A stretch of DNA of 64,000 nucleotides, taken from the NCBI RefSeq assembly GCF_000225345.1, contig NC_015977.1, forward strand, positions 1,223,501 to 1,287,500. Reading direction: 5' to 3'. Under the pieces are notes generated by a model. That model saw only the letters and a list, made by a program, of their open reading frames with translations, made no database searches and was not told the origin of the DNA. Below are positions 16,086 to 24,367 of the stretch, one piece after another; the stretch's first letter is position 1, and the number at the start of each line of letters is the position of its first letter. This DNA is from Roseburia hominis A2-183 (GTDB taxonomy: Bacteria > Bacillota > Clostridia > Lachnospirales > Lachnospiraceae). The translations under genes and the position numbers were made by a program.

Positions 16086-16712
16086 ATGAAGATTCAAAAT
16101 GATACAGGTGTTACCTATGCTGCAAACACGAATCGTTATAGCAACACACAAAATGCTGGCAGCAAAACGGGCAGAACATATAAGAATGCCCATGAATATA
16201 AGAACTATTTAACACAAAAATATGATTGCTTAAGAAGCAAAGATTATTCCGTAAATATAAACAGCTCTCTTTTGTCAGAGGTTATGGGAGATGAAAAGAC
16301 AAAACAATGGCTGGAGTACAATTTATCGCTAATACCAAAAACAATAGAACAGTCAGAAGCTTATGTGGCAGCAAGAGGAGCAAAGATACTGAGTTATAGT
16401 ATTACTATAAATGGATATGATAGCATGAGTTCTGTAATGTGTACTCAGGATGAGGCTGATCCAGGAACAGAAAAAGCAAGGAAAGAACTTGAAGAAAGAC
16501 TTGAAAAAAGAAAAGCAGAAAAGAAAGAGACAGAAGAACGGCTGGAAAAACAGCGTGCCGAAAAACAGGAGCAGGAAGAACGGCAATATAATCTGAGAAT
16601 AGATGGCAAAGATGTGGCAGATCTGACAGGAAAACTGGTGGAACTGCTAGGTACTTCAACATCTATAGGAGTGATGGAAAGCGGAACATCGTCATTTGAT
16701 GCGTTGGCATAG
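16086..16712 (+). CDS. Conserved protein of unknown function (DUF6033-like)
   Basis: Protein of 208 residues with no signal peptide. Residues about 35-125 form a conserved block (YLTQKYDCLRSKDYSVNINS, then WLEYNLSLIPKTIEQSEAYV, then ITINGYDSM). Residues about 128-170 form a highly charged Glu/Lys/Arg coiled coil. I recall this type as a Firmicutes domain of unknown function, probably DUF6033, but cannot confirm it. It has its own LytTR box pair and terminator boundary, so it is a separate transcription unit of the same island. A degraded relative follows directly downstream. Confidence 0.6.
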   Translation: MKIQNDTGVTYAANTNRYSNTQNAGSKTGRTYKNAHEYKNYLTQKYDCLRSKDYSVNINSSLLSEVMGDEKTKQWLEYNLSLIPKTIEQSEAYVAARGAKILSYSITINGYDSMSSVMCTQDEADPGTEKARKELEERLEKRKAEKKETEERLEKQRAEKQEQEERQYNLRIDGKDVADLTGKLVELLGTSTSIGVMESGTSSFDALA

Positions 16713-16819
16713 AAGCGTTGAAAAGGAGCAATATTGATTTAGTTGTTGGAAGAAAAACACTGATAAAGTTCAGAAAGAAACTAGTCAGACAAAGTAAAAA
16801 CAGATAGGAAGGTAAGATT

Positions 16820-17022
16820 ATGGCAATCACAGGATCCCAACAACGGTATCTGTATCAAGTGCATTTTTAAAGAAGTGCATGAATGACCCAGAAAAAGCAA
16901 AATATTTGGAAGAAAATTTAGCGGCTATTCCGGATTGTGCCAAAAGTGCAGTTGCTGGTTGTCAGGGAACCTTGACAAATCTTAGTTATCAGATTGATGC
17001 AACACAAATTTACACGAAATAA
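16820..17022 (+). pseudogene. Frameshifted remnant related to the preceding gene
   Basis: An ATG with AGGAAGGT upstream opens MAITGSQQR and stops at a TAA after 17 codons. One frame over, the sequence reads PTTVSVSSAFLKKCMNDPEK then AKYLEENLAAIPDCAKS and ends TLTNLSYQIDATQIYTK at 17022. This aligns with the middle of the 16086 gene (VMGDEKTKQWLEYNLSLIP ... ILSYSITING). It is therefore a short, frameshifted relative lacking most of the N-terminus and all of the coiled coil. Confidence 0.6.
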
Positions 17023-17139
17023 TCCAAGAACAGAAAGCGAAGGAGAAGCAGAAAAATTCATAGTATAATTGTGACACTTATGGTAAAATCGCATCAGATG
17101 TCGAAAGATATCTGATACGAAGAGAAAAGGACGAGAAAT

Positions 17140-17664
17140 ATGAACAAAAGTGTCAGTATTATTACGGATTTGGATGGTTCAAAAATAGCCCTTATTAATG
17201 ATATAAGATTTAAGTCGAGGAAGGGGATAGATTGGAATGAAGTAGAGCAGTATCTGAAAGAATATATTGGAGAATACTTTGAAATATCCGAAACCTCAGA
17301 GAAAATATATATCGGTTCTGATTTTCCAGATGAGTTCAGTCATTCAAATGATACAAAGGGATTAAAAGGTGCTAATATGAAAGCGAAAGCAAACATTACG
17401 CCTGCTATTGGTGAACTTATCCAGATTGCTTCTGAAAAGGCACAGTATCCTGATTATAAGAATAAACATGGGGCAAAGGCACAATTTGGATGGTATCGTT
17501 ATAATACAAGATTTGGAATACCGGTTTATGATGAAGATGGAAATCTGGAGCGTTATAACATTTTTTCAACAAGAATGCTTGTAAGATGTGATGCAGATGG
17601 AAAACTTTATCTATATGATTTGGTAAGAACAAAAAAAGAAACGAGCAAGCCGCATGAGCAATAG
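17140..17664 (+). CDS. Accessory protein of unknown function
   Basis: Soluble protein of 174 residues, no signal peptide. It starts with a beta-rich segment (SIITDLDGSKIALINDIRFK), a helix (WNEVEQYLKEYIGEYF), then IYIGSDFPDEFSHSNDTKGL, and ends with an aromatic beta block (GWYRYNTRFGIPVYDEDGNL then MLVRCDADGKLYLYDLVRTK). I recall similar single-domain proteins, and C-terminal domains of larger proteins, from mobile elements of Clostridia, but know no function. A 39-residue gene that often follows it (from memory) is next. The gene lies in the AT-rich island. Confidence 0.6.
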   Translation: MNKSVSIITDLDGSKIALINDIRFKSRKGIDWNEVEQYLKEYIGEYFEISETSEKIYIGSDFPDEFSHSNDTKGLKGANMKAKANITPAIGELIQIASEKAQYPDYKNKHGAKAQFGWYRYNTRFGIPVYDEDGNLERYNIFSTRMLVRCDADGKLYLYDLVRTKKETSKPHEQ

Positions 17665-17757
17665 CTGTACGGTAGTAAACTTCGTTTCTTCCTAACACCT
17701 ATAGTAAAGGTATATGTATTGTTTGTCAAGAAGAAAATCTTGAAAGGATGTGATTTC

Positions 17758-17877
17758 ATGGCATACAGCCAGCAACTTTGGGACGAAGCAAAAAGAAAAT
17801 GTAAGCTTGGGGAAGAAGAAATAAGAATGGCAAAAGAAATGAGGCTTAATCCCAAGAGCCACAAAAGGAAAAAATAA
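17758..17877 (+). CDS. Small basic protein (39 aa), mobile-element type
   Basis: The open frame reads MAYSQQLWDEAKRKCKLGEE then EIRMAKEMRLNPKSHKRKK. A ribosome site GAAAGGATG lies ahead of the ATG. From memory, longer relatives in Clostridia continue after LNPKS with a conserved Trp-containing tail; here that tail is replaced by KRKK, so the copy may be truncated. It is close behind the 17140 gene and ended by a terminator. No function is known to me. Confidence 0.5.
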   Translation: MAYSQQLWDEAKRKCKLGEEEIRMAKEMRLNPKSHKRKK

Positions 17878-17886
17878 CATTTAACT

Positions 17887-17927
17887 AAGCCGTTATGGAG
17901 AGTACATCTTCATGGCGGCTTTTTTTG
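17887..17927 (+). terminator. Terminator after the 39-aa gene
   Basis: AAGCCG and CGGCTT, with inner ATG/CAT pairing, followed by seven T. Confidence 0.75.
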
Positions 17928-17953
17928 TTGGCATTTGAAAGAAGGTGAGAAAA

Positions 17954-18217
17954 TTGAAAATCAAAAAGGTTGATAAAGCAAAGAAGGGAATGTTCAGGCA
18001 GTATCGGGCAGCATTAAAGGAATCCAAGCAGTCCATTAAGACAAAAAATTCTTCCATTAAGATGAGCATTCGCAACTGTGTCTGCACTTGGAAACTCGGA
18101 AAGCAGGGCATAGACGGAAGCCATATGAAGTGTAGGAACGAGGTTTCCCAATTCGGGAAAAAGGATACAAACAAGTCTGGAAACGGAAGATTTCAGTTTT
18201 GCTCGTTCTCCAGCTAA
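17954..18217 (+). CDS. Hypothetical small basic protein, probably truncated
   Basis: The first 35 residues are strongly basic and helical (KIKKVDKAKKGMFRQYRAAL then KESKQSIKTKNSSIK); the rest has the irregular, Cys-rich composition of non-coding frames. The likely start is a TTG at 17954 behind AAGGTGAG; a GTG at 17945 would include the ribosome site. I read this as the N-terminus of a mobile-element gene fused to foreign DNA near 18060. I do not recognise the family. Confidence 0.35.
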   Translation: MKIKKVDKAKKGMFRQYRAALKESKQSIKTKNSSIKMSIRNCVCTWKLGKQGIDGSHMKCRNEVSQFGKKDTNKSGNGRFQFCSFSS

Positions 18218-18236
18218 CGGAATATCCCACTGAAAA

Positions 18237-18277
18237 AGCGGTCGGCGAGGCGCAGCAGGAAAGCTGCCCCGACCGCT
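18237..18277 (+). other. Strong GC-rich hairpin at the island edge
   Basis: AGCGGTCGG pairs with CCGACCGCT and an inner GCAGC pairs with GCTGC. No T run follows. It lies just before the aldo/keto reductase fragment. Between 18217 and 18294 I see no gene. Confidence 0.45.
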
Positions 18278-18293
18278 CTGCCAACAGCACTCC

Positions 18294-18404
18294 TTGCGGC
18301 AGGAGAGGATTGTGGCGATTCCGAAGTCAGTTCACGCGGAGCGCATCCAGCAGAATTTCAATGTGAATAATTTTGTTCTGTCTCCTGCGGATATGGTGCA
18401 GATT
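18294..18404 (+). pseudogene. C-terminal fragment of an aldo/keto reductase
   Basis: In the frame from 18294 the sequence reads RIVAIPKSVHAERIQQNFNV then NNFVLSPADMVQI. This is the NADPH-binding C-terminal segment of aldo/keto reductases (consensus IPKS.H..R..EN..VFDF.L...DM). Nothing upstream in any frame continues the barrel, and the usual C-terminal tail is missing. It is thus a stranded remnant marking the right edge of the accessory island, just as the LysR fragment marks the left edge. Confidence 0.6.
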
Positions 18405-18515
18405 GGCTCCGATATCACTTCGGTTCCAGATTCACCGCCGGGCGGAAGAAAATCCACTGTAGTATCTGCTTTGCGCATATTAGGAGGACACGATTCTGGA
18501 GGCGTTTTCTTTTCC

Positions 18516-20364
18516 TTACACGGACAGATGATATTTTCCCATCCAGTCATTGAGCTGGATAAAATATGCCATAAGCTGGGGTCCCGCCATGAGCTGACCG
18601 AACCACGGTCTGCCAAGCTCCTTGGGAGCGGCGAGGAATGCCTTGGCTTTTTTTGGATCGATCAGCGGGTAGACCGGCGCGTTCGGATCGCTTATGATCC
18701 GGCGCAGGTGATCCGCGAGAAGCTTCTCGTAGCCCGGGTGGTAAGTCTTCGGGTACGGGCTTTTTTTTGCGGTGCAGCAGTTCTGCCGGAAGCAGATCCG
18801 CGCAGGCGTCGCGCAGCAGCGTTTTTTCCACGCCGTTCTGATACTTCATGCTCCACGGCACGTTGAAGACGTACTCCATGATGCGGTGGTCAGCAAAGGG
18901 AACGCGCGCTTCCAGACCGGAGTACATGCTGGTGCGGTCCATGCGGTCGAGGAGCGTCTGCATGAACCACTTGATATTCAGGTAGCCGACGGCACGCCTG
19001 CGGGCTTCCTCGGGCGATTCGCCGGGAAGCTTCGGGGAAGCACTTATAGTCTCTTCATAGCGGGCGCGCGAGTAACCGGCGAGATCCAGGCGGTCAGTCA
19101 CGTCGCCGGACAGGAATGCGGCGCGCGCAGAGACATCGGCAGACCACGGAAAACCGTCACGGTTTAAAAGCTCCGGGCGGTAGAACCAGGGATAGCCGCC
19201 GAAGATTTCATCGGCACATTCTCCGGTCAGTGTGACTTTGTTGTGTCTGGCGACCAGAGAACAGAAGTAGAGCAGAGAGGCATCCACATCGGTCATGCCG
19301 GGAAGATCCCTGGCGTCGACCGCCGAAAAAAGTGCCTCATAAAGCGTGCTCTGGGAGCATTCCAGATAGGTGTGGTGCGTCTGGCAGTGGGCGAGCATGA
19401 TGTTGACGTAGGGCAGATCGCGCTCGGGCTGAAAGGCGTTTGACTGGAAATATTTATCGTTTTCCGCAAAATCAAAAGAGAACGTATTTAGAGTCTGCCC
19501 GTCCTTTTGCATGCAGCCTGCGGCGATCGCGGTTACGATGGAAGAGTCGATGCCGCCGGAGAGAAAGGTGCAGACCGGGACGTCCGAGACCATCTGCCGC
19601 TTTACGGCATCGCGCACCAGATAAGAGACCATCTCCACCGTTTTTTCATAGGAATCGGTGTGCGGGGCGGCGGTAAGATCCCAGTAGCACACCTGCTTCG
19701 TGCCCTCCCGGGAGAAAATCTGATAATGACCGGGGAGAACCTCGTGCATGCCGGAAAAAATGCCGTTGCCGGGTGTGCGTGCCGGACCGATGGACAGAAG
19801 CTCCAACAGGCTGTTTTCATCGATGGTGGGCGTGATATCCGGGTGGCAGAAGAGCGCTTTTGGCTCGGAGCCAAAGACCAGTGTGCCGCCCGGGGTGCTG
19901 TAGAAGAGCGGTTTGGTACCGGCACGGTCACGGTACAAAAGCAGTTCACCGGTTCCGCCGTCCCAGATCGCAAAGGCAAAAATGCCGTTCAGGCGGCTGA
20001 CAAAATCCCTCCCATAGTGCAGATAGGCGCAGAGAATGACTTCCGTGTCGGAAGTGGTGGAAAAAGTATACCCAGCGGCGAGAAGCGGCGGCAGCAGTTC
20101 GTCGGTGTTGTAGATCTCGCCATTGTAGACGATCGCGCAGGTGCGTTCCCCATCCTGCCGGATTATGGGCTGACTGCCGCCCGCAATATCGCGGATGCTG
20201 AGTCTGGCGTGGGAAAGCCCCACATGCGTGTCTAAATAGGTGCCGAAACTGTCGCTGCCGCGGTGGGCGAGCGCGTGATGCATGTCGGTGAGAATACGTT
20301 CCCAGAGGACGGGTTCCTTTTTAAAATTTTTAGAAAAGTCGCAGAAACCGGAGATTCCGCACAT
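18516..20364 (-). CDS. asnB: Asparagine synthetase B (glutamine-hydrolysing), apparent frameshift
   Basis: Makes asparagine from aspartate, ATP and glutamine. The start is the ATG at 20364 because Cys2 (MCGISGF) must be N-terminal to act as the glutaminase nucleophile; AAGGAGT lies just upstream. The glutaminase domain (1-200) is followed by the synthetase domain with the ATP-binding SGGIDSS. Near residue 533 an A8 tract (18761-18768) shifts the frame: the continuous frame reads RKKKPVPEDL and stops at 18547 with unrelated residues. With one A fewer it reads RKKSPYPKTYHPGYEKLL and continues as normal AsnB to a stop at 18516. Possible causes are a mutation, a sequencing error or slippage that makes both forms. 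Confidence 0.85.
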
Positions 20365-20474
20365 ATAAAATACTCCTTTCATGGGAGAATGCGCCGGCAG
20401 GCTGCCGCACATTCAGATACTGGAATAGTGTATGCCGCGCAAACGGAAATTATGAGCCGGCAGAAAACGGGTAC

Positions 20475-20502
20475 TTGCGCATCTCACGTAAACCGCTATA
20501 AT
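20475..20502 (+). promoter_or_regulatory. Promoter of the YoaK-family gene
   Basis: TTGCGC (20475-20480), 16-base spacer, TATAAT (20497-20502), 31 bases before the start codon. Confidence 0.6.
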
Positions 20503-20533
20503 AGAGAAGAATGTGAAAGGGTGAGAGATACTT

Positions 20534-21205
20534 ATGAACGAGAAAAAGAACGAACTTCAGATGTCAGAGGCATTTCTGACCAGTATTTTTCTGGCGGTCT
20601 CCGGAGGATTTCAGGATGCCTATACCTATAATACGAGGGAGGAGGTCTTCTCCAATGCCCAGACCGGCAACGTGGTGCTGATGAGTCAGAATTTTATGGT
20701 GGGCAGATGGATGGACGGACTGCGCTATCTGTTCCCGTTGCTGGCGTTTGCGTTTGGCGTGTTTTTTGCGGAGCGCATACAGGGGCGTTTCAAATACGCG
20801 AAGCGGCTTCACTGGAGACAGGGAATTCTGCTGCTTGAGATTGTGATTTTATTTGCAGTGGGATTTATCCCGCAGGAATACAACATGGCGGCGACGGTGC
20901 TGGTGTCTTTTGCCTGCGCGATGCAGGTGCAGACGTTCCGCAAGGTAAATGGCTATTCCTATGCGAGCACGATGTGCATTGGCAATCTGCGGAGCGGCAC
21001 GGCGGCATTTTCCATGTATCTGCGGGACAAGAGACCGGAACAGTTAAGACAGTCGCTCTACTATTTCGGAATCATTCTTTTCTTTGCGATCGGGGCGGGC
21101 ATCGGCGGCAATCTGTCCATGCGCTACGGTATTCACATGATCTGGGTGTCGGTGGGATGTCTTCTGGTCAGCTTCTTTATGATGTTTTCTGAGCGGGTGA
21201 AATAA
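20534..21205 (+). CDS. YoaK/DUF1275-family membrane protein
   Basis: Polytopic membrane protein of 223 residues with about six hydrophobic segments. The family pattern is clear: FLAVSGGFQDAYTY near the N-terminus, NAQTGNVVL in the first loop, and the mid-protein block ACAMQVQTFRKVNG followed by MCIGNLRSGT. No biochemical function is established for the family; transport has been suggested. It is divergent from asnB with its own promoter. Its terminator overlaps the ribosome site of the next gene. Confidence 0.88.
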   Translation: MNEKKNELQMSEAFLTSIFLAVSGGFQDAYTYNTREEVFSNAQTGNVVLMSQNFMVGRWMDGLRYLFPLLAFAFGVFFAERIQGRFKYAKRLHWRQGILLLEIVILFAVGFIPQEYNMAATVLVSFACAMQVQTFRKVNGYSYASTMCIGNLRSGTAAFSMYLRDKRPEQLRQSLYYFGIILFFAIGAGIGGNLSMRYGIHMIWVSVGCLLVSFFMMFSERVK

Positions 21206-21242
21206 AAAACAGACAAAAACAGAATACAGGCAGACATAACGG

Positions 21243-21292
21243 TCTCCGCGGCGGCATCTAATAGAAATAAGATGTTGTTGCGGAGATTTTTT
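21243..21292 (+). terminator. Terminator whose stem contains the next gene's ribosome site
   Basis: Arms 21243-21259 and 21270-21286 pair over 17 positions (four G-T wobbles) with a 10-base loop and a TTTTTT tail. The right arm includes the GGAG ribosome site of the subtilase gene, whose ATG comes directly after the T run. Confidence 0.75.
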
Positions 21293-23080
21293 ATGCCGAA
21301 CGAAAAAATGGAGAATCTGCTGAATCTGGCACTGGCGGCGACACAGGAGGAGCGGGAGAAGTCGCTGGAGCTGGACATCGGCTACGATAGTGCCGAACAG
21401 ACGTGGGAGGTCATTGTAAAATTTGTCGGGACAACGGAGGAGCTTGAGGCGCTCCTTTTTAAAAATTTTCCGGAGGAATATCCGAGGATTCGACTGACAA
21501 ATCTGCAGAATGAATATGCCGTTTTAGTGCTGCCGGAACATCTCGTGGAGCCGGTGGCAGCGCTGGATAAAATCGAGTACATGGAAAAGCCGAAACTTTT
21601 ATTTTTCGCGGTGGACAATGGAAAGCGTGCATCCTGCATTACGCAGCTGCAGGAGAGAACCGGCCTGTCGGGTGCCGGTGTCCTTGTGGCGGTCATTGAT
21701 TCCGGCATCGATTACGCGCATCCGGATTTTCGGAGGGCGGACGGTACGACCCGCATTGTCAGTCTCTGGGATCAGACGATCCCGGCGTCCGGGGGCTTGT
21801 CGGCGCCGGCGGGGTATTTCCTTGGAACCGAGTACGATGAGGCGCGCATCAACGAGGCGCTCGCGCAGCCCACGGAACAGCAGCGGTATGCGGTCTGCCC
21901 GAGCAGGGATGCATCGGGACACGGGACACACGTGGCGGGAATTGCCGCCGGCAACGGAAGAGCGTCGGAGGGAAGATACCGCGGTGTGGCGTATGAGAGC
22001 GATCTTTTGATTGTAAAGCTCGGCAACCAGCGGGAGGGGGCGTTCCCGCGGACAACGGAACTGATGCAGGCGGTGGATTACTGCATTAGAAAAGCGCAGG
22101 AGCGGCAGCAGCCGGTCGCTATCAACTTAAGCTTTGGGAATAATTACGGAAGCCACACGGGAACGTCGCTCATCGAGACTTATCTGGATGATCTCGCAAA
22201 CTACTGGAAGAGCTCGATCGTGATCGGAAGCGGGAATGAGGGAGCGGCTGCCACGCACACGGCGGGAGCGCTTGGAATGGGGCAGGCGGAAAATGTAGAG
22301 TTCGCGGTGAGCGCGTACGAGAGCGCCTTAAATCTTCAGATCTGGAAATCCTATGCGGATGAGATGGCGGTGCTTCTCATTCATCCGGGCGGCATGCAGA
22401 TCGGACCGATCCGCCAGATACAGGGATCGCAGCGTTTTACGCTGGGGCAGACGCAGATTCTGCTCTACTATGGAGAGCCGAGCCCATACAGCCCTTACCA
22501 GGAGATCTACCTGGATTTCCTTCCCGTGCGCGACTATGTGGACAGTGGAATCTGGACGGTGCGCCTGATTCCGCAGCGCATCGTCACGGGGCGCTATGAT
22601 ATGTGGTTCCCGGCGGGAGGCGTTTTAAACGAAGGCACCGGATTCCTTCTGCCGCGGGAGGAGACAACGCTTACCATTCCGTCCACTGCGGCGAAGGTGA
22701 TTACGGTCGGGGCGTACGACGCGCGGTTCGGGCAGCTGGCTGGATTTTCAGGCAGAGGATTTACCGGAAACGGACAGGTCAAGCCGGATCTGGCAGCGCC
22801 GGGCGTGGAGATCACCTCCTGTGCGCCGGGCGGAGGCTATACGGCGCGTTCCGGAACTTCGATGGCAACTCCGTTTGTGACGGGGAGCGCCGCGCTTCTG
22901 ATGGAGTGGGGGATTGTGCGCGGAAACGATGTGTACCTGTACGGAGAAAAAATAAAGGCGTACCTGATCCGCGGTGCGCGCCCGCTGGGAGGAGGAAGAG
23001 CTTCTGGTCTGCTGCAGGAATATCCGAATCCGCAGGTGGGGTGGGGAACTTTATGTTTGTCGGACAGTCTGCCGGAGTAG
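21293..23080 (+). CDS. Subtilisin-like serine protease (S8, Csp-like)
   Basis: Predicted cytoplasmic or spore protease of 595 residues with no signal peptide. The catalytic triad is intact: Asp136 (AVIDSGIDYAHP), His210 (GHGTHVAG) and Ser523 (SGTSMATP). A propeptide-like N-terminal region (about 1-110) and a large insertion of about 140 residues between His and Ser (jelly-roll type) match the clostridial Csp germination protease group, which activates the cortex hydrolase SleC. Many Lachnospiraceae have several such proteins, so a germination role is possible but not proven. The start at 21293 is chosen for the GGAG site; an in-frame ATG at 21272 lies inside the hairpin. Confidence 0.88.
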   Translation: MPNEKMENLLNLALAATQEEREKSLELDIGYDSAEQTWEVIVKFVGTTEELEALLFKNFPEEYPRIRLTNLQNEYAVLVLPEHLVEPVAALDKIEYMEKPKLLFFAVDNGKRASCITQLQERTGLSGAGVLVAVIDSGIDYAHPDFRRADGTTRIVSLWDQTIPASGGLSAPAGYFLGTEYDEARINEALAQPTEQQRYAVCPSRDASGHGTHVAGIAAGNGRASEGRYRGVAYESDLLIVKLGNQREGAFPRTTELMQAVDYCIRKAQERQQPVAINLSFGNNYGSHTGTSLIETYLDDLANYWKSSIVIGSGNEGAAATHTAGALGMGQAENVEFAVSAYESALNLQIWKSYADEMAVLLIHPGGMQIGPIRQIQGSQRFTLGQTQILLYYGEPSPYSPYQEIYLDFLPVRDYVDSGIWTVRLIPQRIVTGRYDMWFPAGGVLNEGTGFLLPREETTLTIPSTAAKVITVGAYDARFGQLAGFSGRGFTGNGQVKPDLAAPGVEITSCAPGGGYTARSGTSMATPFVTGSAALLMEWGIVRGNDVYLYGEKIKAYLIRGARPLGGGRASGLLQEYPNPQVGWGTLCLSDSLPE

Positions 23081-23330
23081 GGAAAACAAAAGAATTGTGG
23101 AAGTGCGAAAAAAGACGAAAAAAGAAGACAAGGGAAATTGTGCAGTATTTCAAAGAAAGATAAACAAAATATAAATTAATTGTGAAAAATAAATGAGAAA
23201 ATTGAAATTTATGTTATACTTTTAACAAAATAAAAAACATACAGTATATTTTATGAGGATGGCTGGTGAAAACCGGCGGTTTCAGCTTACTGCGCGGTAA
23301 TGAAATTTTGTTAAAGGAGACCGAAGTGGA

Positions 23331-24224
23331 GTGAATGATATTGTTTATCAGCATGAAGTGATCGTTCCGGACAGGGGACTTCCGTTTAAGCTGTTTCTCT
23401 TTGAGGGCGGCGGCGGAAAATACATCAGGGAGAAGCACTGGCACCGTTCTATCGAGATATTTGCCGTGAGACAGGGGCAGCTTGAGTTTTTCCTGAATGA
23501 GAAAAAATATGTACTTGCAGCGGGGGATTTTGTGCTGGTGAACAGCAATGAGGTGCATGCGATCCATGCTCCCCTGCCAAACGAGACGATTGTGCTGCAG
23601 ATTCCGCTTGCCGTCTTTGCGGATTATTATACGGAAGAACAGTTTATCTGGTTTTCCCACAGCGGAAAAGAGGATGACCGTCAGGTGTTTTCTCTGCTCG
23701 AGACAATGTTTGTGGCGTACGGTGAGAAACAGACCGGTTACGAATTAAAAATGCTAAGCTGTTTTTATCAGCTGGAGTATCTTCTGGTGACAAGATACCG
23801 GAAGTTTGAGGTGGGCGAAGAGATACTTAAGAACAATAAGCAGCTTAAGCGTCTCGGAAGGATTACCGGGTATCTGAAGGAGCATTATACGGAGGATGTT
23901 TCGCTGGAAAAACTGGCGGGGATTTTTGGTTATTCACCGGCGTATCTCTCCCGGATGTTTCAAAAATATGCGAAGATCAATTACAAGGAATATCTGTCGA
24001 GTGTGCGTCTGGAGCATGCCGTGAGGGATCTGGAAGAGACGGATCTTGCGATTGGCGAGATTGCATTAAACCACGGCTTTCCAAACAGCAAGGCATTTTC
24101 CAATCTGTTCCGGAAGCGGTACGGAATGCTGCCGAATCAATACCGGAAGACAGTCACATCAGAAAAAGAACGGTTCTCCTCACATTACTTACCGCATAAA
24201 GGCAGCCGTTTATTTCTGATGTGA
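23331..24224 (+). CDS. AraC-family regulator with N-terminal cupin
   Basis: Transcription factor of 297 residues. The cupin-like ligand domain (about 10-150) carries GGGKYIREKHWHRSIEIFAV, and two AraC helix-turn-helix motifs occupy about 185-285 (LEKLAGIFGYSPAYLSRMFQ and IGEIALNHGFPNSKAFSNLF). The start is GTG; AAAGGAG lies 11 bases upstream, and no nearby ATG fits. It stands ahead of the xylan genes in the same direction, so it is probably a sugar-responsive activator of them (inference). The 250 bases before it are AT-rich and contain no gene. Confidence 0.9.
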   Translation: MNDIVYQHEVIVPDRGLPFKLFLFEGGGGKYIREKHWHRSIEIFAVRQGQLEFFLNEKKYVLAAGDFVLVNSNEVHAIHAPLPNETIVLQIPLAVFADYYTEEQFIWFSHSGKEDDRQVFSLLETMFVAYGEKQTGYELKMLSCFYQLEYLLVTRYRKFEVGEEILKNNKQLKRLGRITGYLKEHYTEDVSLEKLAGIFGYSPAYLSRMFQKYAKINYKEYLSSVRLEHAVRDLEETDLAIGEIALNHGFPNSKAFSNLFRKRYGMLPNQYRKTVTSEKERFSSHYLPHKGSRLFLM

Positions 24225-24367
24225 CGGCTTCCGGTAAAACGCTCCGCGGGGGCAGGGGCAAGAACACTAATTTATCGTAGTAATATCTATAGTTTCTCCC
24301 GCGTATCCGGAAGGAAATCTGTGCTACCATAGATGTATATAAAATAAAATGGCAGGAGGAGCACAGA

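Noticed and set aside
24225..24367. Catabolite-response (cre) site before the esterase gene
   Set aside because: GGTAAAACGCTCC does not fit the consensus well enough to report.
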